From Dermatophagoides farinae (Eukaryota; Arthropoda; Arachnida; Sarcoptiformes; Pyroglyphidae), in NCBI RefSeq assembly GCF_024713945.1, contig NC_134677.1, positions 1,119,001 through 1,183,000 of the forward strand: DNA of 64,000 bases, read 5' to 3'. The notes under the pieces were generated by a model. The model ran no database searches. It saw only the letters and a program-made list of their open reading frames with translations, and was not told the origin of the DNA. The position numbers and the translations under genes are program-made. Below are positions 48,431 through 63,143 of the stretch, one piece after another (the first letter of the stretch is position 1; every line of letters starts with the position of its first letter).

Positions 48431-51142
48431 TGTGTATTCTGATGCATATATGATCCATTATTCTACACTCCCCTCATAACGAAAAAAAAAAGAATTCTGT
48501 GTGTGTGTGTGTGTTTAGAATATCATTAGAATAATGACAACAGAATTATATATATATAAATTTGGTTGGTACATGGTTGGTGAGTTGGTTTTTTTTTCGT
48601 CTATAGTAAGTTTGAGAGAGAGAGAGAGAGAGAGAGAAAATGTTTGTGAATGACGATGATCAGAATGACCAAATGGATATACAAGCATAGAACATCCATT
48701 CATTCATCTATTCATCGGTAGATAGAGAAAAATAAAAAGAAGAAAGAGAAGCGGAAAAGAAAATTCCATATAACGCATACACTACATACATTACCGCTTC
48801 TAATGCGTAATGCGTATCTTGAATCTTGAATTGAATAAAAAAAAAACGAAACAGTGAGAGAGCGAGCGAGAGATTTGCAATTCAAACTTGGAGACTTTTT
48901 CTTCCGATGATGATTATATATACAGAAAATGTAGAAAAAAAACGAATATTGATGATGATGATGATGATGAAAAAAAGGGCGACATTAATGCCATGAAGTG
49001 AACAGCTAACGACAACGACAACAACAACAACGAAAAAAAAACTTGGAAACTCATTTTATATTTCAATGTATGCGTGTGTGTGTGTGTGTGTGTGTATTGA
49101 AAACTCGATTATTCTTAGCATCAGCATTAGCATCAATGATAATTCTATAGAAAAACAAAAACAAAAACAAAAAATAAAAAGAATTTAGAATCACATTTTG
49201 AATTGTGATGGACAAAAAAGAAAGAGAGCGAGAGAGAGAGAGAGAAGAAATGGTAATCTTCTCTCCGAAAAGATCCATCAAGAATCTTTTTCTTTTTTTT
49301 CGAATAATAAAAATGTACAAGTTTGAAATGAATGAAAAAGAATAAAGAATGCATTGGTGACATGAAACAAAAACAAAAACAAACAGCACTCTCTCCACCC
49401 ACACCACACACACACACACAAACCAAACCAGAGAAAAAAAAATTATCACCACAATCAATTTCGATACTTGATCTCAGTTGATTTTTATTCGACCACTGAA
49501 TTCATACATAAAGTTTTTCATACATACATAAATCGTGGAATAAAAATAAAAAACAGAAACAGGAAAAAATTCTAGATTCCTGATGATGATTATGGAATTA
49601 TATCGAAAAAAAAAGAAAACTCATGGTATTAATTTCACAGAATGAAAAAAAAATGGAAATTTTTTTTGTTTCAGTTCCAAACTAGTCAATAAGAGAAAAT
49701 GAATTGAAAATCAGCAAATTAAACATGGAATGCGTGTGTGTGTGCGAATGAAAAATGGTCAAATGGTCATTTAATATATCGAATATCGAAAATGGAAAGC
49801 AGAAGAATAATGAAGTGGCAATAATTATTTTGATTGCGAATGAAAAAAGTGAAATCAAACTTTTTTTTCACCATCATCAGCAAACATTGAAAAAAAAAAT
49901 TGTTGGATGTTCATTCACAAACATTCCACCAAACAAACAAAAAACATTATCACCATTATTATTAATTATAGCAACAAAAAAAAATGAATAATCACGATAC
50001 AATCGATATATTGAACAGTTTGAAATGAAAAAAAGAGACTAAACTTACCAAAAAAAAAAAGAAATTTTCCAGCATCAAATTAAAGAAAAATTCCAAATCA
50101 GCTTTTTCAATTTTAACCGATGAGATGATGAAAATGAATCTAGAAATGGAAATTATAAACAAAAAAAAAAAATGGTCATTATATGATAATGTTCAAGTGG
50201 GAAAAAAAAATTTGAAAAAAAGTAAAAAAAAGGAACTGAATACCCAATCACGTTTTTTTTTTGGTCATTGGTTGTTTACTTTCACCGGCCCTCCCTTCTT
50301 TTTTCCTCCCATATGAAAAAACAAATGAAAAAAAATTTTTTTTTCATTTCAAAAATTCCAATTTGTTTTCCACCGATGTTGCCATTTCAATTTTTTATAG
50401 TTTTTATCATTTGTTCTCTCTCTTTATAACTATTTTTCATTTCCAATTCCAATATCTTAGAATCTATTCTGAATTTGAGTGAAATGGGAAAAAAAATGTC
50501 GATGTGGGTGGGTGGGGGGTTGTTACGCAGCAGAGAGGGTGCAATTCCAATGCTCCCGAAAAGTTTTTTATTTTTTTGGCTCGACTCTCTTTTTTTAAGG
50601 AAACAAAAAAACGAAACACACACACACACATGCACATACATAAAATAGAAACCGGAACTACATCAGCCGTATACATTCATTCATTCATTCAGCGGTTGTG
50701 AGTTATTGATTTGAATTTTAAAATTAATGATGATGACCACACACGCACGCACACATGTGTGTGCACAGAAATCCTGAATCCATTTGCTATATAATAATTC
50801 GTAAAAAAATGACATAATGTTCAATGTTTCGTTTATATATAATGATGTTCGGTCAACAGAATCGTACAGAATCTATAGAATTTGAAAAAAAATTACAATT
50901 GCTTGCTGCGCTCGCGTAATATTTAAAAAAAAATTTTAAAATTTATCAACCTCACGCACACCCAAGCAAACATTTCTATACATCAATTATATTATGATGA
51001 TGATGATGATTAGGGCGCATATTCTGTGTGTATATGTCCAGTCATTCCAAAGAGCAAAGAGAATTTTTTTTCAAATGCAAAGAATTCTAAACAACAACAA
51101 CAACAACAAGAATGTTTGGATTGAAAGAAAATATTCTATATT

Positions 51143-51146
<4 letters not shown>

Positions 51147-51185
<39 letters not shown>
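51147..51185 (+). repeat. (TG)n microsatellite, 39 bp
   Basis: An uninterrupted TG run in non-coding sequence. Confidence 0.9.
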
Positions 51186-51187
<2 letters not shown>

Positions 51188-52685
51188 CCTCCCTCCTCCA
51201 AACAGATGACTATTTATTATTATTATTCTAAAAAAAAATGAAATGAAATGAAATGTAAAAGTTTATAAGCATCAGAATTTTTCGTTTGTTTGTCAACTAT
51301 AACAATGTTGAACTACTTATTCTTAGTAATCAGTCTTGTTTATTTATGGAAATAATGAGAGAGAGAGAGAGAGAAATATTTGAAAATTTTAACCAAATTA
51401 TAAAAAAAAATCAGACAAAATTGATTTGAACTAAACAAAACAAAAAACAAAACAAAAAAATTTAATTATTTTTCAATCCATCATTGTGTGGCCTATGGGC
51501 AATATTTCAAATGGCCATACAACAACAACAACAACAGAAGCAGAAGCAGCAGCAGCCATGGTAATAATCATGCAACTGGACTACGGTCATCATCATCATT
51601 ATAATGGCTCAAGGAACACACACACACACAGACACATAAATTGAAAAAACCAGAAAACATTCGTCATATATATCACAACGAAATCAAATTCAATTTTTTT
51701 ATTTTATTTTGTTATTGGACAAAGAAAGAAAGATAATGAAACAAAAACAAAAAAGAAAAAGAAAAAGAAAAAGTCGGAAATAAAATTAAAATTTTCTTTT
51801 TTCTGCTTTGTTCAAAATCAAAATCATCAACTTGAAAAAAGCATTTGCGTTTGATCGAATGAAAGAAAATGAAAAAAAAAATTTTTGCCTGAATGATGCA
51901 TGGCAACCAATGTTTGTGGAACGCAGAAAAAAAAGAAAAAAATAAAATGGCCAATGTTTCAAATTCCAGAATGGCAAAGAAATTTTTTTTTAAATTCTCT
52001 CGCTAGTAATAATAATTCAACTTGGCAGCAATTTTTTTTTTGTCCAGCAGTGGCAGCAGTTCAAGACTTTTGAAATTTGAAAAAAAACACACACACACCC
52101 ATTACTGGACAATTGAATCAAATGATAATAATGAGATGTTTAATTTAATGTGTCAGATTAGATATTCGTCAATTGATGGATTGAATTTTTGAGGAAAAAT
52201 CAAATTTTTTTTTTGCTGGGGTAATTGAATTTATTTCAAAATCCTTTTTTTTTGTTTTGAAACCCGAAACAAAATCCAACAAAAAAAAAGTTTGTGTTGG
52301 ATTGATTCGAATCCAAAAGAGAAAAAAAAATTACTACTGCTGCTACTGCTGCTAATTTTTCTATTTTGGCCAAAAGCAAATGTTTGATATTTCACATTTT
52401 TTTTTTGATGTATATGATGATGATGATTGTGTCCGCGTTGAATAATGACCATAATGTTGGTATGTGAATGCATAATGACCACCATATCAATAATAAACAA
52501 GACACATATATATAATGTGGCTATTATTTTGTTTTTCATTAGAAAAACAAAATACCACTACTACTATTATTCACGAGATTACCACTACTTAAGAATAAAA
52601 TTAAAACTACTACTTATGGATGCGGCGGCAGCGGATATCATCATCATCATCATCATATTCAATCGATAAGTTTATGCTGATAAGT

Positions 52686-52694
<9 letters not shown>

Positions 52695-52748
<54 letters not shown>
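52695..52748 (+). repeat. (GA)n microsatellite, 54 bp
   Basis: An uninterrupted GA run in non-coding sequence. Confidence 0.93.
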
Positions 52749-52751
<3 letters not shown>

Positions 52752-53300
52752 TTATTCTGATGATAGCCAACACCATGGCCACATCGACAATAAAGAATAA
52801 TTTTTTGATGAATCCATTGGCTAAAGAAAAGAAAAAAAAAGTTTTTCAATAACAAAAAAAAACTCTGCATGTTGTATTATGTATTATATATATATATATA
52901 TATGTTGACATCTGAATATTAAAAACGGCGACGACGTCAATTCGATCAATTCTTGTGCATGGTAAAATGAGAGATGTGGATGTGAATTTGAAACTGAATG
53001 ATAAAATGTTGATATGATGCATGCATGCATACATACATGCACATACTGTGTGTGTTCGTGTGTTTTGGGTAGATTGATCCACATTTGAATTGTCACATAG
53101 AGAGAGAGAAAGAAAGTGGAATGGAAAACTTTTTCTGCATGTTGGAAAAACCAAATTCAAGATATATATAGTCTTGATCATCATCATCATCATCATTATT
53201 ATTATAATACAGAAAACAGAATAGAATAAATGAAATGAAATGTGAAAATTTGAAATTCGAATACAATTATTTTTCCATTCATTCATTCATTCATTTCATT

Positions 53301-54736
53301 CCATGTCAATTCAATTTCAATTCAATTGTGAATTCATATATACACACACACACACACACTATGCAATGTAGTAGTGGATGTAGTAGTGTAATAGAGATGA
53401 CAATAACACACGGACACAAGGATTCCATCCCCTCCATACCTCAAACGACAAAAATTCAATTCAATTCGACAAAAAAAAAATCCCCTGGTCCACAAAACTA
53501 GGGTATATGCTGCCCGAAATTATTTTCATTTTTATTTTGCCTAGAATAATTTCTATTCCAAATAGTCAACCATACGAATAATGAGCTATTCGATTTTTGG
53601 ATATTTGATGTCCATGATGTGTATGTAAGTGTGTGTGTGTGTGTGTGTTCGGACGACCACCACGACGATGTGTTTAATTAATTTTCAATGGAAAAGCATT
53701 GAAATATAAAAGCAAAAAAGGCCAATATGAATGTTTAACAGAAACGAAAACGAAAAGAAATTCATTTCCAAATTCCAAACTTTCAAAAATCCAAGAATAA
53801 ATGTGATGATAATAATCGAATTCAATTGTCGATGAATGAACGAATGAATGAATGATGTGTATTGAACCGTTTGTTTGTCGTGAATTCTCATATATTATAT
53901 TCGAAATTGAAAATTGAATTTTTTTTTTCGCACATCAAAATGGTCAATCATGAATGACCGTTTTTATTTTTTTTTCAATTTGAAAAAGAATAATTCTCTC
54001 TCTCTCTCTCCCTTTTCGAGAATCTACAGAAAAAGTCAATGGGCGTCAATCAAAAAAGATTTTTTTTTTGTTTTTTTTTTCGAAAAAAAATTCAATTTCA
54101 TCATCCGCCCCTTTTATCAAATCAATGTATGGATCGATTGATTCAAAAATGGAAAAAATACAGCAGCAGCAACAGCAGCAGAGAGTTGAGTTGAATTTTC
54201 AATTTAATTTTAAATTCTCAATACAACGAACAAACTAACAAACGAACGAACGAACGAATGGAAAAAAAATTCAATAACCTCATTTCTACATATAAAAATA
54301 CGCATAATACGCATGTACGATAATCTGAATAATGTTCTATATATGATCATGATGATGATGATTCCAGTAAGCATCCAAAATATGTGTATGTATTACCAAT
54401 TCAGTAAGCGCACACATACACACACACATAATCATCATGTCTATGGATGTTCTGAGTCGATTTTATTTTTTTTTTTAAATTTTAAATTTTACCATTTCAT
54501 ACAATCATCATCATCATCATCAATTGCAGCACAGAACATCCTCCCTCCCATTATTATTATCATTATTATTATATGAAATTCAAACCTATAATAGAGCAAA
54601 CAAAAAAAAAATTTGAAATTTTTGAAATTTGAAAATAAAAATTTCCAAAAGATTCAGAATCGATCCAGATATATGCGTATATGTGTTGGCTTTAAATACT
54701 CATTATTATTGTTATTATTATGCTTCATTTCCAGAA

Positions 54737-54772
<36 letters not shown>

Positions 54773-55271
54773 TAGAGAGAAATGAGAAAAAAAACAGTCC
54801 AAGCAAGCAGGATCTAAACTTTTTTCCCTATTTTCGAGGATGCTTAACGATTCCTCAATACTGTAAATACAACAACAAACGAATCATTTGGACTGAAAAT
54901 GAAATGAAATGAAAAATTTAGTTTTTTTTAAATCTTTTCACTATTTACAGCAACAACAACAACGAAAAAAAAATTGGTGGACATTCATGATTGACCATTT
55001 TGTGTGTGTGTATTGAACATCGAAGTCCAGTATCGATAATGCTGATCATCGATGATGATGATAATAATAATGATAGGAAACGAGCAATTTTTTTGGGCTT
55101 ATGTTGAAATTGATGGGGGTGGTCATGACAAAACATCGTCATGGTAATAATATGGAACTTTAATTTTGAAAAATTTTGTGGGGTAAGTGTGTGTGTGTGT
55201 GTGTGGATGAATTTTGGCGAATGGGGGGAAAAAAATGGGGCATAATGGTCAGTTGGAAACAAACAAAAAAA

Positions 55272-55306
<35 letters not shown>

Positions 55307-55901
55307 GCTTTATTTCATTTCATTTCTATTTCGTATTTGGTAATGAAAAATTTAAACAACAACAACATTATTATTAACAAACGAATGGGACAGAAAAAAT
55401 AAGAGAAAAAAAATTTGTTCAAATTTCAGCAAAAAAAAATTGGAATGAACCATTGTCACATTGTTGGAACACTAACCAACCAACAAAAACAGCAACAACA
55501 ACAACAAAAAAGAAGACAGATAGTGTCTGTGTGTGTGTTTGTTTCATTTTATATTTTATTTTATTTTTTTTAGTTTCAGAATCCCTACACACACACACAC
55601 ACACAGCGGATTCTATTTATTCTATTCACATATTCGGCTTCCAATTTTTTTTTTCATTCATTCTTCAAATACACCAAACACACACACACACACATGGCGT
55701 CCACCCATCATAGCTGAGCAAGCACAAATATAAAAAAAAACGAAATTCTGATTTTTTTTTCGTTATATATTAAAAAAAAAGTTCTGTCCATTTATTTTTC
55801 CATCTTCATTGTGAATTATTATTATTATTATTTCAAAATTTCAATTCGATTCTTTCTTTTGTTGTAAATAAAAAATATAAAAAAAATGCCCAAAACCCAC
55901 G

Positions 55902-55959
<58 letters not shown>

Positions 55960-57988
55960 AAGGGAAACTTCAGCCCCAGCAGTCGTCAATTTGATATTTT
56001 TCTCAGAAGAAGAAGAAGAAGAAGAAGAAAAAAAACTGCTTGGCTAGATAAAAAAAAAAGTTTGTTTTTCCATTCTTTTTTTATAAATTCAAAAGTTTTA
56101 TTTTTTTTTTTTTTTGATCAAATTTCATTGGCTTCGATACACGATTGATGTATGAATTTATTTATCTTTTTTTTTCATACTTTCAGTTTTAGTTCCAAAA
56201 AATTTTGATAAGGCGTACACGTTTGGAACAGCCTATGTTGTTGGACACACACATAAGCGCACATAATACCACTGCTGCTGCTGATGCTGAATATAAATTC
56301 AGAGATTCTTTGATTCGAATGGCAAAAAAAAACACGAATGTTGTTTGTTGTTTGCATAAATAATTCAAACATTTTAAAATGAAACTTTTTTTTTCTTCTT
56401 CTTGGTTACTGGTTGTGAAATTCACTACATCCTCCCTATAGATTATCAATGTTTATTTTATATATAGTAGTGAACTTTTAACATCACTTCATTGAACTAG
56501 AAATATATATTTATTGCTTGATTATTCTTGAACATGTGAAAAAGTAATATATGTTTTTTTCCTTTTTTTCGATTTCAGCAAGAATTTTGATTAGAATTTT
56601 TTTTGGATTCTAAAATTTTAAAATTCGAATGAATGTTGGTGATGAAAAAATCCGAAATGATAATAAATTTATTCTTTATCCACATTTTCTATTATATATT
56701 TAATGTTTAATTCAAATCTGTGGGCTGTGTGCCAACCTAGCACTAATAATAATGATAAAGATGGAAACGGAAATGGAATTCAGCAGAAAACCAAATGCCA
56801 GTATGTTGCTGTTGCTGTTGTTGTTCAGCAGAAAAGTCATTTTCAAAAGAATTTTTTCTTTTTGGAACACACAACCAATGGCCATCATTATTATTATGAT
56901 GAATTTGAAACAAATATTCTGGTGAATGGTGGCCATTTCCACTACTACTACTACTACTGCTAATGCAAGTAACAACATCACAGCCATCATCATGTGAATT
57001 AAAATATTTTAAGCCAATTCAACACACAGCAAAAACAACGACAACAACAAATGGAAATTATTAATGTCGAATATTTGGATTTTTTTTTCGTTCAACAAAA
57101 AAAAAAAGAAAAAATCCAAATGCATCACCATATCGCTATATTAGACTTGGTTTTAAACAACAACAACAACAAAAAAAACAACCAAATTCTGTGTACAGTA
57201 AATTCTGTCTAAATAATGACTTTTTTATATATTTTTTTTTTCATTTCAAAAATTTTTTCCAATTCTAAAGCAGCAGAATATAACAACAAAATTCTGCTGT
57301 TTTTTTTGGACTTGAAAAAAATGACCATCATCATCACCACTATTGAACATCATTATTCCAAGCCAAAATGAGGGAGAGAGGGCCGAAAATCTCATTATAA
57401 ATTTCATTTCTCTCTCTCTCTCTCTCTCTCTTTTTGAAAAGCCAGTGAAATGAAATGAAATGAATGAACCAAAAAAAAAAAAAAAAAAAAACAATGGTTG
57501 GGTCTCTCTCTCTCTCTCTGGCTGGTTTAGCGAATAAAAAAAAATTTTTTTTTTTTTGAAATAAAAATTAATGAGTAGCCTCAATGGACATGACTTTTTT
57601 TATGTGCAATGATGATTGCCACGAATATTATACATTCGTTTCATTTATATATACGCGTAAGCTTTATAATTTTTTTTTGTTTTGTTTGTTCGTTTCGTTT
57701 TGTTCGTTTGTTTTGTTTCGTTTCGTGCGGAGATCATCAATTCAATTCAATTCAAGTGATGGAAAAAAATATATACCGTCTAATGTTTGTTGGCCAGTGA
57801 AAAACAAAAAAAAATAATGGTCATATTTTTTCATTTTCTCTAAATTTTGTAAAATTTTTCACAAATAATGGATGCTTGCTTGTTATACTGGACACTCATA
57901 CACTGATAATTTATTTTTTTTTTTTATTTCAAGAACCAGAAAAAAAATATTGAATGAATGAATAACCAGAATACTAGAAAAACCATAC

Positions 57989-58019
<31 letters not shown>

Positions 58020-59000
58020 GTGGATCATGGATCATTATTATCGTAGAAAAATAAAATAAAAAAAAAACATTATCATATTGTCATCAACTTCAAGTTATAC
58101 GTGTTATATATATCTGTGTGTGTGTGTGTGTGTGGGTATATGTCATACAAAAGCTAAATATATCAGTGAATGAAACATTTTCAACAACTAACCGATGATA
58201 GAATCAAGAGAGGTATTCATTCATTCAGGACGGTAGGAAGAAACCAAAAAAAAAAAAAAAAAAATCATCATTATCATCATCATCATAGAATGTTGAATGA
58301 AAAAAAATGCTATGCATCGACGAACAACGATGATGATGATGATGATGATGACAAACGTTAATGATCATCATCATCATAACATGGAACAGAAAAGACCGTA
58401 AGGCAGTCAATTCATATTATTTGGATGATGATGATGATTATGTAGTGTGTGTGTCTGTGTGTATAATGGTTGTTGAAAAACTAAATAAATGAATGAATGA
58501 ATGAATGAATAAATGACAAGCAGGCAGGTCTCTTTTACTTATTGTAAAATGAATAAAAGTGAGATCCAGAAAATGAAATAAAAAAAAATTTGGATCGCAC
58601 ACACACAGAGAGAAAGACATAGTTACAACAACAAACAAATATTCATTGACAATGTTTTTTTTTTTGGGGTTTTTTTTTGCATCTAGACCAGAGTTTTCAA
58701 AACTTTTTTTTCTCTATGTGGCCACAGAGTTTGGTAGCGGCTGATCATCATTGACTGTATTGTGTTACTCATTATGTATACATACAGTATGCTGTAGTAA
58801 TGTATTTCTGCATGCATAATGAAGTTTGTTATGTTGTTTTTCTGAATGAAAATGAAATTTTTTTTTTGTCAAATGAAATCTACTCGGTGAAGGACCGTTG
58901 TAATTATAATGATGGTGATTGGTGGTTGACCACTGATGATTATCAATGTGAATAGAATCCAAGATGATTATGGGTTAATGGCTGTATGGATGACCCAATA
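53301..59000. other. Gene-poor region upstream of POU gene B, part 5
   Basis: No gene seen. Contents are a compound CA/AG microsatellite at 55902-55954, AC/GT tracts near 53341, 55188, 55275, 55588 and 58117, and triplet runs. Exact octamers are absent here, in contrast to the next block. Confidence 0.5.
55902..55954 (+). repeat. Compound (CA)n(AG)n microsatellite
   Basis: A CA run at 55902-55918 passes directly into an AG run at 55919-55954. Confidence 0.92.
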
Positions 59001-59051
59001 TAAATAAGGTAGTGGTTGCTGAACAAAAAAAAAAAAAAAAAAATTCATTAC

Positions 59052-61954
59052 ATTTGCATAAGAATTTCATTATGAGATTAATTAGAATTCATTTTGAATC
59101 CATCATTGTCTGTCGGTGTGTGTGTGTGTGTGTGCGGTATAAATACCGGTGAAAACAAAAAAAGGCCCAAATGACAAATCAAGATAATTATAATTTTTTT
59201 TTTGTTTTGTTTTGTTCATGTTTAGATCCAAAATTCGAGAAACATAAAAAAAAAATTTTTTTTTATTATTAAAACGGAAGTACAAAACACGTGTCGCCAC
59301 CTATCGATGAAAATGTGCATAAAAAAATGATAAATTTGCATAATTTTTTTTTCTAATGGCTGTCCACAAACCTGATTTTACGATAAAAAAAATGACATAA
59401 AAGTGAAATTCAAAAAAATTAACCATTACTGGCTATTGAATATTAATCTTATCAATAAAAAAAAATTTTAATCTTGCCTCGTTAATGATGACAAACAAAA
59501 CGGCCAATTTAAACTTATCATCATCGAATAATGATAACGACAAACAAAAAAAAAAAGAAAAAAAATGTACAATAATTATAAATATTAATAGCTGGACAAA
59601 TATTTTCTTCAAATGAATCAATCAAGAAGAAGGAAAAAAATTTTATGCAAATTAATGTGTGTGTGTGTGCGTTTTTCTTTCACGTTTTTTTTTTAATTTT
59701 GACTCTGCGCACTGAAACAACAACAACATGAATTCACTGCCAATAAAAAAAAAGATCAACTAGCTGATTAATATTCAGGTAATTGAAGGTAGTGTTTGCT
59801 TATCAGTGCAAATATAATTATTTATTTTGAATAGGAAATTTTTTTTTGGAAGTAAAAAAAAACGAAAAAGAAAAAGAAAAAAAAACATTCACATAATATG
59901 ACCATCATCGATAGCATAATTATCGTCAGAGAAAAAAAAATTTATCAAGTTATCAAATGGATGGATGGATGGATGGATTGATGGCCATGACCAAAGATTC
60001 GAAATTATCATCATCATCTGCATCATTACAATTTAGAAAACAGAACTGCTGAACACAAATTTGCTGATTTGAATAAATTGATAAACGAATGAAAAATTCT
60101 GTTCTTCTTCATTTCATCCGCATCGAAATTCAATTAAATTTGACAACATACACCAAAAAAAAGATGCTGAATTTGAATGCTGTCACCCAAAATGAAAATT
60201 GAAGAAAAAATTTCATAATAATAACTATCCATCCGTCAATCATTTCAAGGATTTGTTTTTTTTTCTATTCATTCACCTCACTCACACGGAAAAAATGAAT
60301 TAAAGTAGCGAAAGTAAATTAATTAATTTCATTAGCCAAATGTGAATGATTTGTTCGTTTGAATTCGTTTCAATTTCCAACAAACATCTTTCACTCAAGC
60401 ACACACATGAGCCATCTGATGATCGTTCCTGAAACCAAAAACAAAAACAAAAAAAAATGATCTCCATCTCTGGAACTGCAAAAATTTTTTTTTTTACTGT
60501 CCACATTTACCCATTTAATGGATAGATAGGGCAGCCATTACCAAACCAGCTAGCAACAAGCAGCAGAAGCAGCCATTTATCATAATCATTTTAGCCAGAT
60601 AAAATCATGATCAGAGAAAAAAAACCCTAGCTCTTGGCTAAATAATTATTATCTAAGAAGAAGAAAAAAAACAAAAATAAAATGATGATCATATGCATCA
60701 AAATTAACCATCATACATACACACACATTGTACACACGTTGTAAATTTATTTTAATTTTTGTTGTTATTGTTGTTGTTGTTGTCGTAGCTGACATGATGC
60801 TTCAGGTAATACGTGCCATAATAATGATAATTTGCATGAAATTGGCAAAAAAAAAATTAATGATTAAAATAACGACCAGTGAGAGAGAAAGAGAGAGAGA
60901 GAGATGCAAGATTAAATCCATTGAATTTAAATAAAAAATAAACACGTTTCTTTCGTACATCACCATTATCTATCAGCATTTATTTAAATTTATCTACAAT
61001 AAAAATGTGAAGAAAAAAATTTGCATAAAATCAACACTTTATATTTGCATAATTTAGCTAATCTTTTTCTTTGCTGTTCAATAAATGAATATATGGTGAG
61101 TGATCGACAACGAACAATCCGTAATACTCATTACGATAATCACTCATTTAACGCTACAAGAGAGAGAGAGAGAGATTTAAAAATCCAGTGAAAAACAAAA
61201 CATAAACGACATGAACGAAACTATGTTTTGAACCTGATCTGATCTGATCTGATTTGCATTTTTCACCAATAAATTTTTCACCTTTATTCGCTTTTTTAAC
61301 ATTTTGCACGACAACAACAAGTCACGGTTTTTTCAATCATTTCTTTGATTATAACTAGAAAAAAAAAATCAACGAAAACTTTTTGGATATTAATTTTTTT
61401 TTTGTTGATCCACTCATAATAATCAAGATTAACCCCCCGACAAAAAGATTTGCAGTTTTTCTCAGCTTTTTTTTTGGCCAATTAATATGTCTAATTTTTT
61501 TTTGTTTCCCGCACATTTTTCTTTGAAAACAACAACAACAACAACAAATTAATCGGATGCATAAATGGTAATGATTATGGATGTGAATGAGTTGGATATA
61601 TATATATATTTAAATTACTACATCAATGCCAACATCATAGCGTGGCATGGCATGGCATCAACGATGATGATGATGATGATGATAAAATATTGAATAAGCA
61701 AATTCGGATGAAAATTAAATGGCAAATAACAAGTAAACAAATTGATATTATCGTGGAAAAAATTGAAAATGAATTAATCGAAAAATTTTTTCTTGACATT
61801 ACTCATGTGTCCATGTGTGTGTGTGTGTGTGTATTTATGACCTTAATAGCAACAACATGATTTTTTTTTTTTTTTTTTTTGATCAAAAACTTTATCGACA
61901 ACAACGAAAAATGAATTTAATTGAGTTAAAAAAAAAAAGACAAATTCATTCTGC

Positions 61955-61989
<35 letters not shown>

Positions 61990-63143
61990 CTGTGCAATAA
62001 TATATACATAATTTAATCATCATCATCATCATCATCATCATCGTATTTACAGATAGTCCAAAAACAGTCAAAGAAAAAAATTCATTTGCATATTTATCTA
62101 CGCATAGTCAATGAATATATCATTTTCATTTCAATTTGTGGTAATCATTCGTCATTGAAATTGAATTTTTTTTCTTCCATTCAAAAAATGTTTAACATGT
62201 CAGTGACATTTTTTTTTTGTTCTTGTTTCCAACCAGAATTTTTTTGTTGTTGTTCAATAAAGCCGATCATTTGCATTTGTCACAACAACAACAACAACAA
62301 CAACCACAACGTACTGCGAAAACAGCATGATGTCATCGAATCATTGATCAGGATGATGATGTGAATCAATTTAAATTTTTTTTAAAAAAATATAATCTGA
62401 TCTGATGTACTCTGTAGTAGTTGATGCTCTTGGTTTTCAATTTAATCAGGTTGATAATAATCAAACAAAACTGGAGATTGATGAAAAAGAAAAATTAAAA
62501 TCAGAGGCACTGGTTTGACTGTGTGCATTTAAGTTCACCAAAACAAAAACAAAAAAAAAAACATTTTTTTGCTGAAAGAATCGTGCATCGGAAAAAAAAT
62601 ATTCAGATTCTTAGATTTCAATCATCATCATCATCATAATCATTATTGAACATGGAGTATGACAGGATTTCTTCTCTTCACTTCTCTTCTCTTCATCATC
62701 ATCATCGTTCACTAATAATCTTAGCGGCAATGGCCTTGAATATGAGCAAAGAGAAAATTTTTTTCCCTCTCTCTCTCTCTGCATTTAAGATTTTATTCAA
62801 CGTGATCAAAAAAAAAAAAAAAAAAAAACGAAACTATTTTGCATGTCTAATTAATTATCATCATCATCATCGTTATTTGGGATTGGAAAAAAAATTAAGA
62901 TTGTAAGCCGAATAAATCAAGATTCAAGATTTTCGTTTTGTTTCTCCCTCCTGATAAAAAAAAAAAATTTAAATACCGATGATGATGATGATGGAGGGAT
63001 TTGCATATGATGTAATACATTACATAATAACGAAAATCCAAAAATTATGGCAACGATACCCTGAAATATTAACACAACAACAACAACAACAAATGTACTG
63101 GCGTGTTGAAATTTTTTTTTTTTTTTTACTTACTAATTTGCAT
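59052..63143. promoter_or_regulatory. Cluster of 11 exact POU octamer sites
   Basis: ATTTGCAT on plus at 59052, 59334, 60830, 61019, 61043, 61252, 62084, 62269, 62999 and 63136, and ATGCAAAT at 59645 (first base given). Six read ATTTGCATAA in the ATTTGCAT orientation, extending to the preferred Oct sequence TATGCAAAT. Flanks differ, so this is not one amplified repeat. Near-matches with one change add to it (for example 59807 and 61696). Octamers are the known target of POU2 factors such as the two genes in this window. Confidence 0.6.
59135..59148 (+). promoter_or_regulatory. TATA-like sequence inside an inverted repeat
   Basis: CGGTAT-AA-ATACCG: 6-bp arms around AA, containing TATAAATA at 59138-59145, just after a GT tract. 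It might be a core promoter for a plus-strand transcript, but no gene follows within the window. Confidence 0.25.

Larger units (their letters stand above)
47001..53300. other. Gene-poor region upstream of POU gene B, part 4
   Basis: No gene seen. It holds GT tracts at 47532-47569 and 51147-51185, an inverted pair of CTCF-like 9-mers at 48346-48430, and a 54-bp GA tract at 52695-52748. Open frames on either strand are low complexity. Confidence 0.5.

Noticed and set aside
52304-52314. GATTCGAATCC resembling a tRNA T-arm (B box)
   Set aside because: No A box, acceptor stem or cloverleaf can be built around it.
52846-53286. 146-codon open frame on minus
   Set aside because: Contains microsatellite-derived segments and no recognisable domain.
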